Below, in pieces: positions 57,419 to 64,000 of a stretch of DNA of 64,000 bases. Both the position numbers and the translations under genes were made by a program. The notes beneath the pieces were generated by a model. The model ran no database searches. It was not told the DNA's origin and was given only the letters and a program-made list of their open reading frames with translations. This DNA comes from Aphanothece cf. minutissima CCALA 015 (GTDB taxonomy: Bacteria > Cyanobacteriota > Cyanobacteriia > PCC-6307 > Cyanobiaceae): the NCBI GenBank assembly GCA_003003925.1, contig PVWP01000009.1:1-64000 (forward strand), read 5' to 3'. The first letter of the stretch is position 1, and each line of letters opens with the position of its first letter.

Positions 57419-60340
57419 CTATTTCGCCTCCATCCAGTTCGGCCCCACGCCCGTGTCCACCGCCAGGGGCACCAGCAGCTGCACCGCCTGCTCCATGGTG
57501 CGGCGGGTGAGCTCCCGCACCTCCTCCAGCGCCTCCGGCGCCGCCTCCAGCACCAGCTCGTCGTGCACCTGCAGCAGCAGCCGGGCCGGCAGGCCCGACG
57601 CCGTCAGCGCCTGCTGCAGGCCCACCATCGCCAGCTTGATGATGTCGGCGCTGGAGCCCTGGATCGGGGCGTTGGCGGCGGCCCGCAGCTGCTGGGCCTC
57701 CAGGCCGCCGCGGCGGGCCACCTCCAGGTCGATCTCCAGCGGATCCTTGCCCAGCAGCCGGCCCAGGCCGCCGGGATCGAACTGGAACGGCCGCCGCCGC
57801 CCCAGGATCGTTTCCACGTAGCCGCGGCTGAGGGCCAGCCGCTCCTGCAGCTCGAGGAACAGAAACACCTTCGGGTAGCGCTGCTTGTAGAGGCTCAGGA
57901 ACTCCTTGGCCCGGGCCTGGCCCATGCCGGTTTCGCGCGCCAGCCGCTGGGCCCCCATGCCGTAGATCACCCCGAAGTTGATCGTCTTGCCCAGCCGCCG
58001 CTCCTCGGGCGTCACCGTGTCGGTTTCGAGCAGCAGCCGGGCGGTGAGGGCGTGGACGTCGTCGCCCTCGTTGTAGGCCTGCACCAGCACCGGCTCGCCG
58101 GACAGGTGGGTGAGGATGCGCAGCTCGATCTGGGAGTAGTCGGCGCTGATCATCTGCCAGCCCTCCTGGGGCAGGAAGGCCTTGCGGATGCGGCGGCTGA
58201 ACTCGGTGCGGATGGGGATGTTCTGCAGGTTGGGGTTGCTGCTCGACAGCCGCCCGGTGGCGGTCACCGCCTGGTTGAAATCGGTGTGCACCCGCCCGGT
58301 CTCCGGTTCCACCAGCGCCGGCAGCGCCTCCACGTAGGTGCTCAGCAGCTTGCTGAGGGTGCGGTGCTCCAGCACCAGCTTCACCACCGGATGGTCGTCC
58401 TCCAGCTTCTCCAGCACCGCCGCATCGGTGCTCCAGCCGGTCTTGGTGCGACGCGACTTCTTGCGGTCGAGCCCCAGGGTGTCGAACAGCAGCTCCCCGA
58501 GCTGCTTGGGGGAGGCCAGGTTGAAGTCCACCCCCGCCGCCGCCTGGGCCTCCTGCTCCAGCCGGCCCAGGGTGGCGCTGAGCTCCTCGGCCAGCTCCTT
58601 CAGGTAGGGCACGTCGATGCGGATGCCGGTGGCCTCCATCTGGGCCAGCACCGGCTCCAGGGGCAGCTCCACCTGCTGCAGCAGCAGGGGCAGCCGGGGC
58701 CCCATCGCCGCCAGCTGCCCGCTCAGCACGGCGCCCAGGCGCCGGGTGAGGTGCACGTCCATGGCGCAGTAGAGCGCCGCGGCCTCGATCGGCACGTCGG
58801 CGAAGTTCTGCCCCTTGGCCACCAGATCGCCGTAGGTGGTCGGCTGGAGGCCGAACTCCCGCTCCGCCATCGCCTCCAGGCCATGCTTGGCGTTGGCATC
58901 CCGCAGGTAGTCCGCCAGCAGGGTGTCCATCACCACACCGGCCAGGGGCAGGCCATGGCGCAGCAGGATCAGGCGGTCGTACTTGGCGTTCTGGAGCGCC
59001 TTGGGGTGCGCGGCGCTGGCCAGCCAGGGCCCCAGGGCCAGCAGCACCGCGTCCAGGGGCAGCTGCTCCGGCGCCGCCGGCGCCGCGCTGAGCAGGTCGG
59101 GGGCGGGCGGGCTGTGGTGGCCGATGGGCACGTAGGCCAGATCCGCCAGGCCCTCCCCCCAGCACAGGCCGATCCCCACCAGCTCCGCCTGGAAGGGATT
59201 GAGGGACGTGGTCTCGGTGTCGAGGGCCACCGGTGCCGCCGGGTCGGTGCAGGCCATCAGCCGCTCGACCAGGGCGGCCAGGGCCTCGGGGGTGGTGACC
59301 AGCTGCGGCTGCAGGGCGGGCAGGCGGCCTTCGGCCGGCTCGGCCGCTGCGGGCTCCTCGGGCGCCGCCGGCTCGCTGGCGGGAGCGGCCACGGCGGTGG
59401 CGGTGGGCTCGGGCGGCTCGGCCGAGAACAGGCGGGCGAAGCCCTCGGTCTGCTTCACCAGGCTGAACAGCTCCAGCTCGCCCAGGCGCGCCCCCAGCCC
59501 CTCGCTGTCCACCCGCCCCAGGCAAAGGCGGGGCTCCTCGGGCAGGGGAATCTGCACCAGGATCTCCGCCAGCATCCGGGAGCGGAAGGCGTTCTCCCGG
59601 TCGGTCTCCAGCTTCGTCTTCAGGGCCCCCTTCTGCTGGTCGAGGGCGGCGTAGATGCCGTCCAGGTCGCCGTGGGCCTTGAGCAGGGTGAGGGCGGTCT
59701 TGGGCCCCACCCCCTTGACCCCGGGGATGTTGTCGGAGCTGTCGCCGGTGAGGGCCTTGAGGTCCACCACCCCCTCGGGCGGCACCCCCAGCTTCTCGAT
59801 CACCTGGGCCCGGCGGATCACGGTCGGCCCGCTGTTCTTCGCGTAGGGGCCGCCGCCCATGTAGAGCACGGCGATGTCGCGCTCGTCGTCCACCAGCTGG
59901 AACAGGTCGCGGTCGCCGGAGAGGATCCGCACCCGCCAGCCCTCGCCCGCCGCCCGGTTGGCCAGGGTGCCGAGCACGTCGTCGGCCTCGTAGCCCGGTG
60001 CCATCGACAGGGGCAGGTCGAGGCAGTCCCTGAGGATGGCCTGCAGGTTGGCCAGATCGGCGAAGAAGTGCTCCGGCGCCTCCTCCCGGTGGGCCTTGTA
60101 GGCGGCGTCAGCCTCGTGGCGGAAGGTGGGTTCGGCGGTGTCGAAGGCGATCACCACCCCCTGGGGCGCCAGGCCTTTGCAGTTGTCGAGCAGGGCCTTG
60201 AGGAAGCCGTAGGTGACGCTGGTGGGGACGCCGTCCTTCGTGGCCAGCCCCCCCTCGCCGCCCTTGGCGAAGGCGTAGAAGCTGCGGAAGGCCAGGGAGT
60301 GACCGTCCACCAGCAGCAACAGGGGCTTGTCCCGCTCCAT
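57419..60340 (-). CDS. polA: DNA polymerase I
   Basis: 973 residues from the ATG at 60340. The 5'-3' exonuclease domain starts PLLLLVDGHSLAFRSFYAFA and includes YEADDVLGTLANRA and LTGDSSDNIPGVKGVGPKTA. The 3'-5' exonuclease-like domain keeps acidic residues (PVALDTETTSLNP), suggesting proofreading. Polymerase motifs A (ISADYSQIELRILTHLSG), B (RRLGKTINFGVIYGMGA) and C (LQVHDELVLE) are intact. It repairs DNA and removes RNA primers. A Pro/Ala-rich linker of about 35 residues sits before the 3'-5' domain. Confidence 0.97.
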   Translation of the reverse strand: MERDKPLLLLVDGHSLAFRSFYAFAKGGEGGLATKDGVPTSVTYGFLKALLDNCKGLAPQGVVIAFDTAEPTFRHEADAAYKAHREEAPEHFFADLANLQAILRDCLDLPLSMAPGYEADDVLGTLANRAAGEGWRVRILSGDRDLFQLVDDERDIAVLYMGGGPYAKNSGPTVIRRAQVIEKLGVPPEGVVDLKALTGDSSDNIPGVKGVGPKTALTLLKAHGDLDGIYAALDQQKGALKTKLETDRENAFRSRMLAEILVQIPLPEEPRLCLGRVDSEGLGARLGELELFSLVKQTEGFARLFSAEPPEPTATAVAAPASEPAAPEEPAAAEPAEGRLPALQPQLVTTPEALAALVERLMACTDPAAPVALDTETTSLNPFQAELVGIGLCWGEGLADLAYVPIGHHSPPAPDLLSAAPAAPEQLPLDAVLLALGPWLASAAHPKALQNAKYDRLILLRHGLPLAGVVMDTLLADYLRDANAKHGLEAMAEREFGLQPTTYGDLVAKGQNFADVPIEAAALYCAMDVHLTRRLGAVLSGQLAAMGPRLPLLLQQVELPLEPVLAQMEATGIRIDVPYLKELAEELSATLGRLEQEAQAAAGVDFNLASPKQLGELLFDTLGLDRKKSRRTKTGWSTDAAVLEKLEDDHPVVKLVLEHRTLSKLLSTYVEALPALVEPETGRVHTDFNQAVTATGRLSSSNPNLQNIPIRTEFSRRIRKAFLPQEGWQMISADYSQIELRILTHLSGEPVLVQAYNEGDDVHALTARLLLETDTVTPEERRLGKTINFGVIYGMGAQRLARETGMGQARAKEFLSLYKQRYPKVFLFLELQERLALSRGYVETILGRRRPFQFDPGGLGRLLGKDPLEIDLEVARRGGLEAQQLRAAANAPIQGSSADIIKLAMVGLQQALTASGLPARLLLQVHDELVLEAAPEALEEVRELTRRTMEQAVQLLVPLAVDTGVGPNWMEAK

Positions 60341-60402
60341 GGCCGTTTCCGGGATCCGTCCGCCGTTCGCCACAGCCTGCCATCCGGCGGCCCGCAACGG
60401 CC

Positions 60403-61002
60403 GTGAACGTCTCCGGCCGGGCCGTCTTCAGCCGCTGCGGCCACTACCGCTGGTGGCTGGAGCGGGTCTGGGAGCCCCAGGGCAGCCGGCTGCTGTTCAT
60501 CGGCCTCAATCCCTCCCGCGCCGACCATCGCCACGACGACCCCACCCTGCGGCGGCTGGTGGCCTTCGCCGCCGGCTGGGGCTACGGCGGCCTGGAGGTG
60601 CTGAACCTCTTCGCCCGCATCAGCCCCCGCCCCTCCGCCCTGGCCCTCGCCGCCGATCCGGTGGGCGCCGCCAACCCGGCCTGGATCCGGCGCCGGGTGC
60701 GGGCGGCCCAGCGGCCTCGTGGGCCTGCCGCTGCCGCCGCGCCGCCGCCGCTGATCTGGCTGGGCTGGGGCAACGGCGGCCGCCGCTGCGGCCAGGACGA
60801 ACGGGTGCTGGAGCTGCTGGCCCCCCACCGTTCCCGGCTGGTGTGCCTTGGCTGCACCGCCTCCGGCGCCCCGCTCCATCCCCTCTACCGGCCGGCCGCA
60901 AGCCTGTTGCAGCCGTATGGGGCATCCTGTGGGCAGTCCGACGCCGCCGTCCGCGCCCCATGGCCCGCACCCCCCGCCGCTACGCCATCCACCTGTTCCT
61001 GA
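60403..61002 (+). CDS. DUF1643-family protein
   Basis: 199 residues from a GTG at 60403. RYRWW-type start (SRCGHYRWWLERVW), LLFIGLNPSRADHRHDDPTL, RLVAFAAGWGYGGLEVLNLF and PPLIWLGWGNGGRR match the DUF1643 family as remembered. The C-terminus has low-complexity Pro/Ala and runs into the next gene (43-bp overlap), so the true end may be unusual. Function of the family is unknown. It is divergent from polA. Confidence 0.78.
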   Translation: MNVSGRAVFSRCGHYRWWLERVWEPQGSRLLFIGLNPSRADHRHDDPTLRRLVAFAAGWGYGGLEVLNLFARISPRPSALALAADPVGAANPAWIRRRVRAAQRPRGPAAAAAPPPLIWLGWGNGGRRCGQDERVLELLAPHRSRLVCLGCTASGAPLHPLYRPAASLLQPYGASCGQSDAAVRAPWPAPPAATPSTCS

Positions 61003-61202
61003 CCGGCGGCCACCACCAGGAGGTGCACTTCAACACCCTGGAGGATTTCCAGAACTGGTACGGCGGCGTGCTCAACGCGGCGACCCTCGACACCTTCGTG
61101 AACGTGCCGATCAGCGACCTGACCAGCGAGTTCCTGGTGCTGCGGGCCGGCAGTGTCCAGGCGATCCGGGTGGAGCCGATCTACGGCGCCCTCGACGACT
61201 GA
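60960..61202 (+). CDS. Conserved hypothetical protein (80 aa)
   Basis: 80 residues from the ATG at 60960, in a different frame from the end of the DUF1643 gene and overlapping it by 43 bp. RYAIHLFLTGGHHQEVHFNT, LEDFQNWYGGVL and FVNVPISDLTSEFLVLRAGS suggest a compact beta-rich fold. The text looks like a conserved picocyanobacterial small protein; no function is known. It ends convergent with gltX. Confidence 0.65.
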   Translation: MARTPRRYAIHLFLTGGHHQEVHFNTLEDFQNWYGGVLNAATLDTFVNVPISDLTSEFLVLRAGSVQAIRVEPIYGALDD

Positions 61203-61232
61203 GGCCACCTGAGGCCTCTGTCCCGGCCTCAG
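61199..61232. terminator. Bidirectional hairpin between the 80-aa gene and gltX
   Basis: CTGAGGCC (61199-61206) and GGCCTCAG (61225-61232) are perfectly complementary, with a loop of 18 bases containing another CTGAGGCC-like word. It spans the stop codons of the convergent genes, the same design as at 1524-1561. No T-tract follows. Confidence 0.5.
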
Positions 61233-62671
61233 AGCGCGGCGGCGATCCGCTCCCGGTCGCTGCCGAGCCGGTGCAGCAGCAGCCAGGTGGTGAGCAGGTC
61301 GGGCCCCTTGAGGCTGCCCAGCAGGGCGGCCCGCAGGCCCTTCATCAGCACCCCTTTCTTGACGCCCGCCGCCGTGGCGGCGGCCCCCAGCAGCCCCTGG
61401 GCCGTGTCGGCCTCGAGGGGCCCCTCCGGCAGCTGCTCCAGCAGGGCCGTCAGGGCGGCGCGGCTGGCCGAGTCGGCCCGCAGGGCCAGGGCCGCCTCGT
61501 CGGGCACCGGCGTCTCGAAGAAGGGGGCGGCCTGGTCGACCCCGTCCGCCAGCAGGCTGAGGGAGGGGCCCAGCAGGGCGCAGAGATCCTCCTGCCAGCC
61601 GACGTCAGCAGCGGCGCCCTCGCCCCAGCCCCGGGCCTGCCAGAGGGGCAGCAGCCGCTGGCGCAGTTCGCCGGCCGCCAGCCCGTGCAGCACCTGGGCG
61701 TTGAGCCAGTTGAGCTTGTCCCAGTCGAAGCGCGCCCCGGCCCGGTTGACCCGCTCGAAGGAGAACACCGCCGCCGCCTGCTCGAGGCTGAAGCGCTCGC
61801 CGAGGCCCTCCGGCGGCGACCAGCCCAGCAGGGTCATGTAGTTGACCAGGGCTTCGGCGGTGTAGCCCATGGCGCGGAAATCCCCCACGGAGGTGACGCC
61901 GTCGCGCTTGGAGAGCTTGCGGCCCTCCTGGTTGAGGATCAGGGGGGTGTGGGCGAACAGGGGCGGGGTCAGGCCCAGGGCGGCGTAGAGCAGCAGCTGC
62001 TTGCCGGTGTTGGCGATGTGGTCCTCGCCCCGGATCACGTGGCTGATGGCCATGGCGGCGTCGTCCACCACCACCACCAGGTTGTAGAGGGGGTCGCCGA
62101 TGGCATCGGCGGGCGCCCGGCGGGCGATCACCATGTCGCCGCCCAGGTCGCTGCCGGCCCAGCGCATCTCGCCGCGCACCAGGTCGTTCCAGGTGATCGT
62201 GGCGCCGTCGTCGATGCGGAAGCGGATCACCGCCTCGCGGCCCTCGTCGATGTAGGCCTGCTGCTGCTCCGGGGTGAGGTCGCGGTGCAGGTTGTCGTAG
62301 CGGGGGGGGCGCCCCTCGGCCTGCTGCCGCTCCCGCATCGCCGCCAGCTCGGCGTCGCTGGCGAAGCAGCGGTAGGCGTGGCCGCTCGCCAGCAGCTGGG
62401 CGATCGCGGCCCGGTGGGCCTCGATGCGCTGGCTCTGCACCACCGGCTCCTCGTCCCAGGTGAGGCCCAGCCAGCGCAGGCCATCGAGGATGTTTTCCGT
62501 GTACTCGACCCTGGACCGCTCCCGGTCGGTGTCCTCGATGCGGAGCAGGAAGGCGCCCCCCAGGTGGCGGGCGAACAGCCAGTTGAACACCGCCGTGCGG
62601 GCGGTGCCGATGTGGAGGGTGCCGGTGGGGCTGGGGGCCAGCCGAACGCGTACGGGAACCGCTGCGGCCAC
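61229..62671 (-). CDS. gltX: Glutamyl-tRNA synthetase
   Basis: 480 residues from a GTG at 62671 ([17 protein letters not shown]). The HIGH motif is [25 protein letters not shown] is [14 protein letters not shown], and [20 protein letters not shown] and [20 protein letters not shown] are standard. It charges tRNA-Glu, which in cyanobacteria also feeds tetrapyrrole synthesis through GluTR. tRNA-Asp lies 24 bp upstream of its start. Confidence 0.97.
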   Translation of the reverse strand: MAAAVPVRVRLAPSPTGTLHIGTARTAVFNWLFARHLGGAFLLRIEDTDRERSRVEYTENILDGLRWLGLTWDEEPVVQSQRIEAHRAAIAQLLASGHAYRCFASDAELAAMRERQQAEGRPPRYDNLHRDLTPEQQQAYIDEGREAVIRFRIDDGATITWNDLVRGEMRWAGSDLGGDMVIARRAPADAIGDPLYNLVVVVDDAAMAISHVIRGEDHIANTGKQLLLYAALGLTPPLFAHTPLILNQEGRKLSKRDGVTSVGDFRAMGYTAEALVNYMTLLGWSPPEGLGERFSLEQAAAVFSFERVNRAGARFDWDKLNWLNAQVLHGLAAGELRQRLLPLWQARGWGEGAAADVGWQEDLCALLGPSLSLLADGVDQAAPFFETPVPDEAALALRADSASRAALTALLEQLPEGPLEADTAQGLLGAAATAAGVKKGVLMKGLRAALLGSLKGPDLLTTWLLLHRLGSDRERIAAAL

Positions 62672-62695
62672 GGAATCGGCTCCAGATGGTGAGAA

Positions 62696-62769
62696 CGGGA
62701 CTGACGGGGCTCGAACCCGCAACTTCCGCCGTGACAGGGCGGTGCTCTAACCGATTGAACTACAGTCCC
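62696..62769 (-). tRNA. tRNA-Asp (anticodon GTC)
   Basis: On the minus strand the 74-base sequence begins GGGACTGTAGTTCAATCGG and folds as a full cloverleaf. The acceptor GGGACTG pairs with CAGTCCC, the anticodon loop reads CTGTCAC with GTC, the T arm is GCGGG-TTCGAGC-CCCGT, and the discriminator base is G, as for tRNA-Asp. No CCA is encoded. It lies upstream of gltX. Confidence 0.96.
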
Positions 62770-62958
62770 AGACCGACATTCGAGGCACGATCCACCCCGA
62801 GGGGAGGATGCAGCACCGATGGGCGATCACGACGGCGCGGACGCCGACCAAGGAAGTATCCATCGTCACCGGTCCCTCCGTCAACGCGGTCCGTCAACGC
62901 CGCCCCCGAAGGCCACCAACCCCGCCGCCCTGGGCGCCGCGGGGGGAGGGGGCCACAC

Positions 62959-62984
62959 AAAAAGCCCCGTGCGGGGCACGGGGC
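62959..62984 (-). terminator. Rho-independent terminator after the 62-aa gene
   Basis: On the minus strand GCCCCGTGC and GCACGGGGC form a perfect 9-bp stem with a 3-base loop (62964-62984), followed by TTTTT (62959-62963). It ends the rplS / tRNA-Trp / 62-aa gene direction 36 bp after the stop codon. Confidence 0.9.
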
Positions 62985-63019
62985 GGACGCTGACCGGAAG
63001 GGACGCCGAGGCGCTGCGC

Positions 63020-63208
63020 TCAGGGGCGGAAGCCGGCGGGTTCGATCAGACGGACCTGATTGCCACGGGCGGTGAACTCCCGCCCCTGGTCGCTCTGGAC
63101 CACGACCCGACCTCCGGACTTGACCCGGATGACCCGGGCCCGGACCCAGCCAAGGGCGGCCGATTCCAGCACCTTGACCACATCACCGGGTTGTAGATCC
63201 AACTCCAT
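63020..63208 (-). CDS. Conserved small protein between tRNA genes (62 aa)
   Basis: 62 residues from the ATG at 63208. MELDLQPGDVVKVLESAALG, RARVIRVKSGGRVVVQSDQG and FTARGNQVRLIEPAGFRP suggest one small SH3-like beta barrel. It lies between tRNA-Trp and tRNA-Asp, an arrangement kept in picocyanobacteria, and is followed by a strong terminator. Function unknown. Confidence 0.75.
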   Translation of the reverse strand: MELDLQPGDVVKVLESAALGWVRARVIRVKSGGRVVVQSDQGREFTARGNQVRLIEPAGFRP

Positions 63209-63244
63209 GTTCGGAACCACGAGACTGCAAATGGGACCATCGAA

Positions 63245-63317
63245 CGCGCCGTGGAGGACTTGAACCCCCGACATCAGGTTTTGGAGACCTGCGTTCTACC
63301 AACTGAACTAACGGCGC
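63245..63317 (-). tRNA. tRNA-Trp (anticodon CCA)
   Basis: On the minus strand the sequence begins GCGCCGTTAGTTCAGTTGG. The acceptor GCGCCGT pairs with ACGGCGC, the anticodon arm is GGTCT-CCA-AAACC with CCA, the T arm contains GGGGGTTCAAGTCCTCC, and the discriminator is G. 73 bases without CCA. It lies between rplS and the 62-aa gene. Confidence 0.96.
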
Positions 63318-63383
63318 AAGGCCGATGGCCCCTGGAAAGCGTGAGAGGGATTCGCGGGCAATGGCCACCCGTGAAACCAGGCT

Positions 63384-63875
63384 TCAGCGATCGAAGCGCT
63401 GTTTGACGCGTGTGGCTTTACCCACCCGGTCACGCAGATAGAAGAGCTTCGCCCGACGCACCTTACCGCGCCGCTCCACCTTCACGGAAGCGACCTGGGG
63501 GCTGTGGAGCATGAAGACCCGCTCCACGCCGATGCCCTGGAAGATGCGACGCACGGTGATCGTCTGGTTGAGGCCGCCGTGGCGCTTGGCGATCACCACG
63601 CCCTCGTAGGGCTGGACCCGCTCCTTGTTGCCCTCCCGGATGCGCACGCCCACCTTGACGGTGTCGCCCACGTAGATCTCGGGCAGGTCGCTCTTCAGCT
63701 GGGTCGCTTCGAACTCCTCGATCAGGGCGCGGGCGCTCAGCTTGCCGGTGGTGACGGTCACGGCGGCAGGGGCCGCCACGTCAGGGGCCGCCTGGTCCAC
63801 GGTCTGCGGGTCCGCCGCAGTGGATGGATCCTCGGTGGATGGATCGGTGGTGGTCGGATCGGTCTCGGTTGCCAT
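63384..63875 (-). CDS. rplS: 50S ribosomal protein L19
   Basis: 163 residues from the ATG at 63875. The N-terminal ~55 residues are a Thr/Asp/Pro/Ala-rich extension seen in picocyanobacterial L19. The core is typical: [60 protein letters not shown] and [20 protein letters not shown]. It bridges the two ribosomal subunits. tRNA-Trp follows 66 bp downstream in the same direction. Confidence 0.97.
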   Translation of the reverse strand: MATETDPTTTDPSTEDPSTAADPQTVDQAAPDVAAPAAVTVTTGKLSARALIEEFEATQLKSDLPEIYVGDTVKVGVRIREGNKERVQPYEGVVIAKRHGGLNQTITVRRIFQGIGVERVFMLHSPQVASVKVERRGKVRRAKLFYLRDRVGKATRVKQRFDR

Positions 63876-63917
63876 CCCTTTTCTCGGAGCGCCTGGCCAA
63901 ACCAACACCTTACCGCC

Positions 63918-64000
63918 TCAGGTGACCCCCCTCCCCCCGCGCCGCCGCCAGTTCCGCTGCAGCCGCTCCCAGGCCATGGCGCCGCCGGTGACCAGCATCC
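63918..64000 (-). CDS. C-terminal end of an unidentified protein (cut by window edge)
   Basis: The minus-strand frame reads MLVTGGAMAWERLQRNWRRR then GGRGVT before a TGA at 63920-63918. A short helix followed by a basic tail is visible, as in the end of a membrane protein. The stop is 42 bp upstream of the rplS start. Another frame is open to 63910 and cannot be excluded. The gene cannot be identified from 26 residues. Confidence 0.4.
   Translation of the reverse strand, partial: MLVTGGAMAWERLQRNWRRRGGRGVT

Overview
The window comes from a GC-rich picocyanobacterium of the Cyanobium / freshwater-type Synechococcus group. Evidence: the 5' end of psbD divergent from ycf4, petM next to ycf39, the three-gene cyanobacterial transhydrogenase (pntAA-pntAB-pntB), small proteins of picocyanobacterial type, very high GC with gene overlaps of 1-10 bp, and the gltX / tRNA-Asp / small gene / tRNA-Trp / rplS block. 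The species assignment is inference from gene content only.

Layout. (1) 1-14.8 kb is core genome: photosynthesis (psbD start, ycf4, petM, ycf39), a lipoprotein cyclophilin, ilvH, trm1, a pseudouridine synthase, infA, a DEAH-type helicase, the pnt operon, two alpha/beta hydrolases, a 2Fe-2S ferredoxin and dxr. (2) 14.8-32.5 kb is a cell-surface and secretion region. It holds GT9, GT2, TPR-GT and GT4 glycosyltransferases, a small RTX-like repeat protein, a protein with an internal duplication, and a five-gene operon with coupled start/stop overlaps: bifunctional GT2+GT4 enzyme, parvulin-like isomerase, cNMP-domain/C39-like type I ABC exporter, HlyD adaptor, small membrane protein. (3) 32.6-40.5 kb is an accessory island. 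It contains four intact toxin-antitoxin pairs, most with their own palindromic operator; the fused remains of a HEPN-nucleotidyltransferase pair; a DUF6880 gene with a decayed second copy of its 3' end 5.9 kb away; and a patatin-like lipase gene lying between the N-terminal and C-terminal remains of an IS21-type transposase. (4) 40.6-57.4 kb is a surface polysaccharide region with AT-rich, probably imported, GT61 and GT-like genes, an exostosin-like protein, gmd, an internally deleted GDP-fucose synthase gene beside a fifth TA pair, further glycosyltransferases and a methyltransferase, a complete HepT-MntA pair overlapping cysS, and rfbB/rfbD. (5) 57.4-64 kb is core again: polA, a DUF1643 gene, gltX, tRNA-Asp, tRNA-Trp and rplS.

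How the genes fit together. The secretion operon, with its own glycosyltransferase and peptidyl-prolyl isomerase, suggests export of a folded-late, possibly glycosylated RTX-type surface protein; the 255-residue repeat protein nearby is the obvious local candidate substrate. The sugar-nucleotide genes (gmd, rfbB, rfbD) feed the many glycosyltransferases. Loss of the catalytic core of the fucose synthase suggests that GDP-4-keto-6-deoxymannose is no longer turned into GDP-fucose by this copy. The TA island, IS21 remains and duplicated DUF6880 end mark a recombination hot spot inserted between the surface loci.
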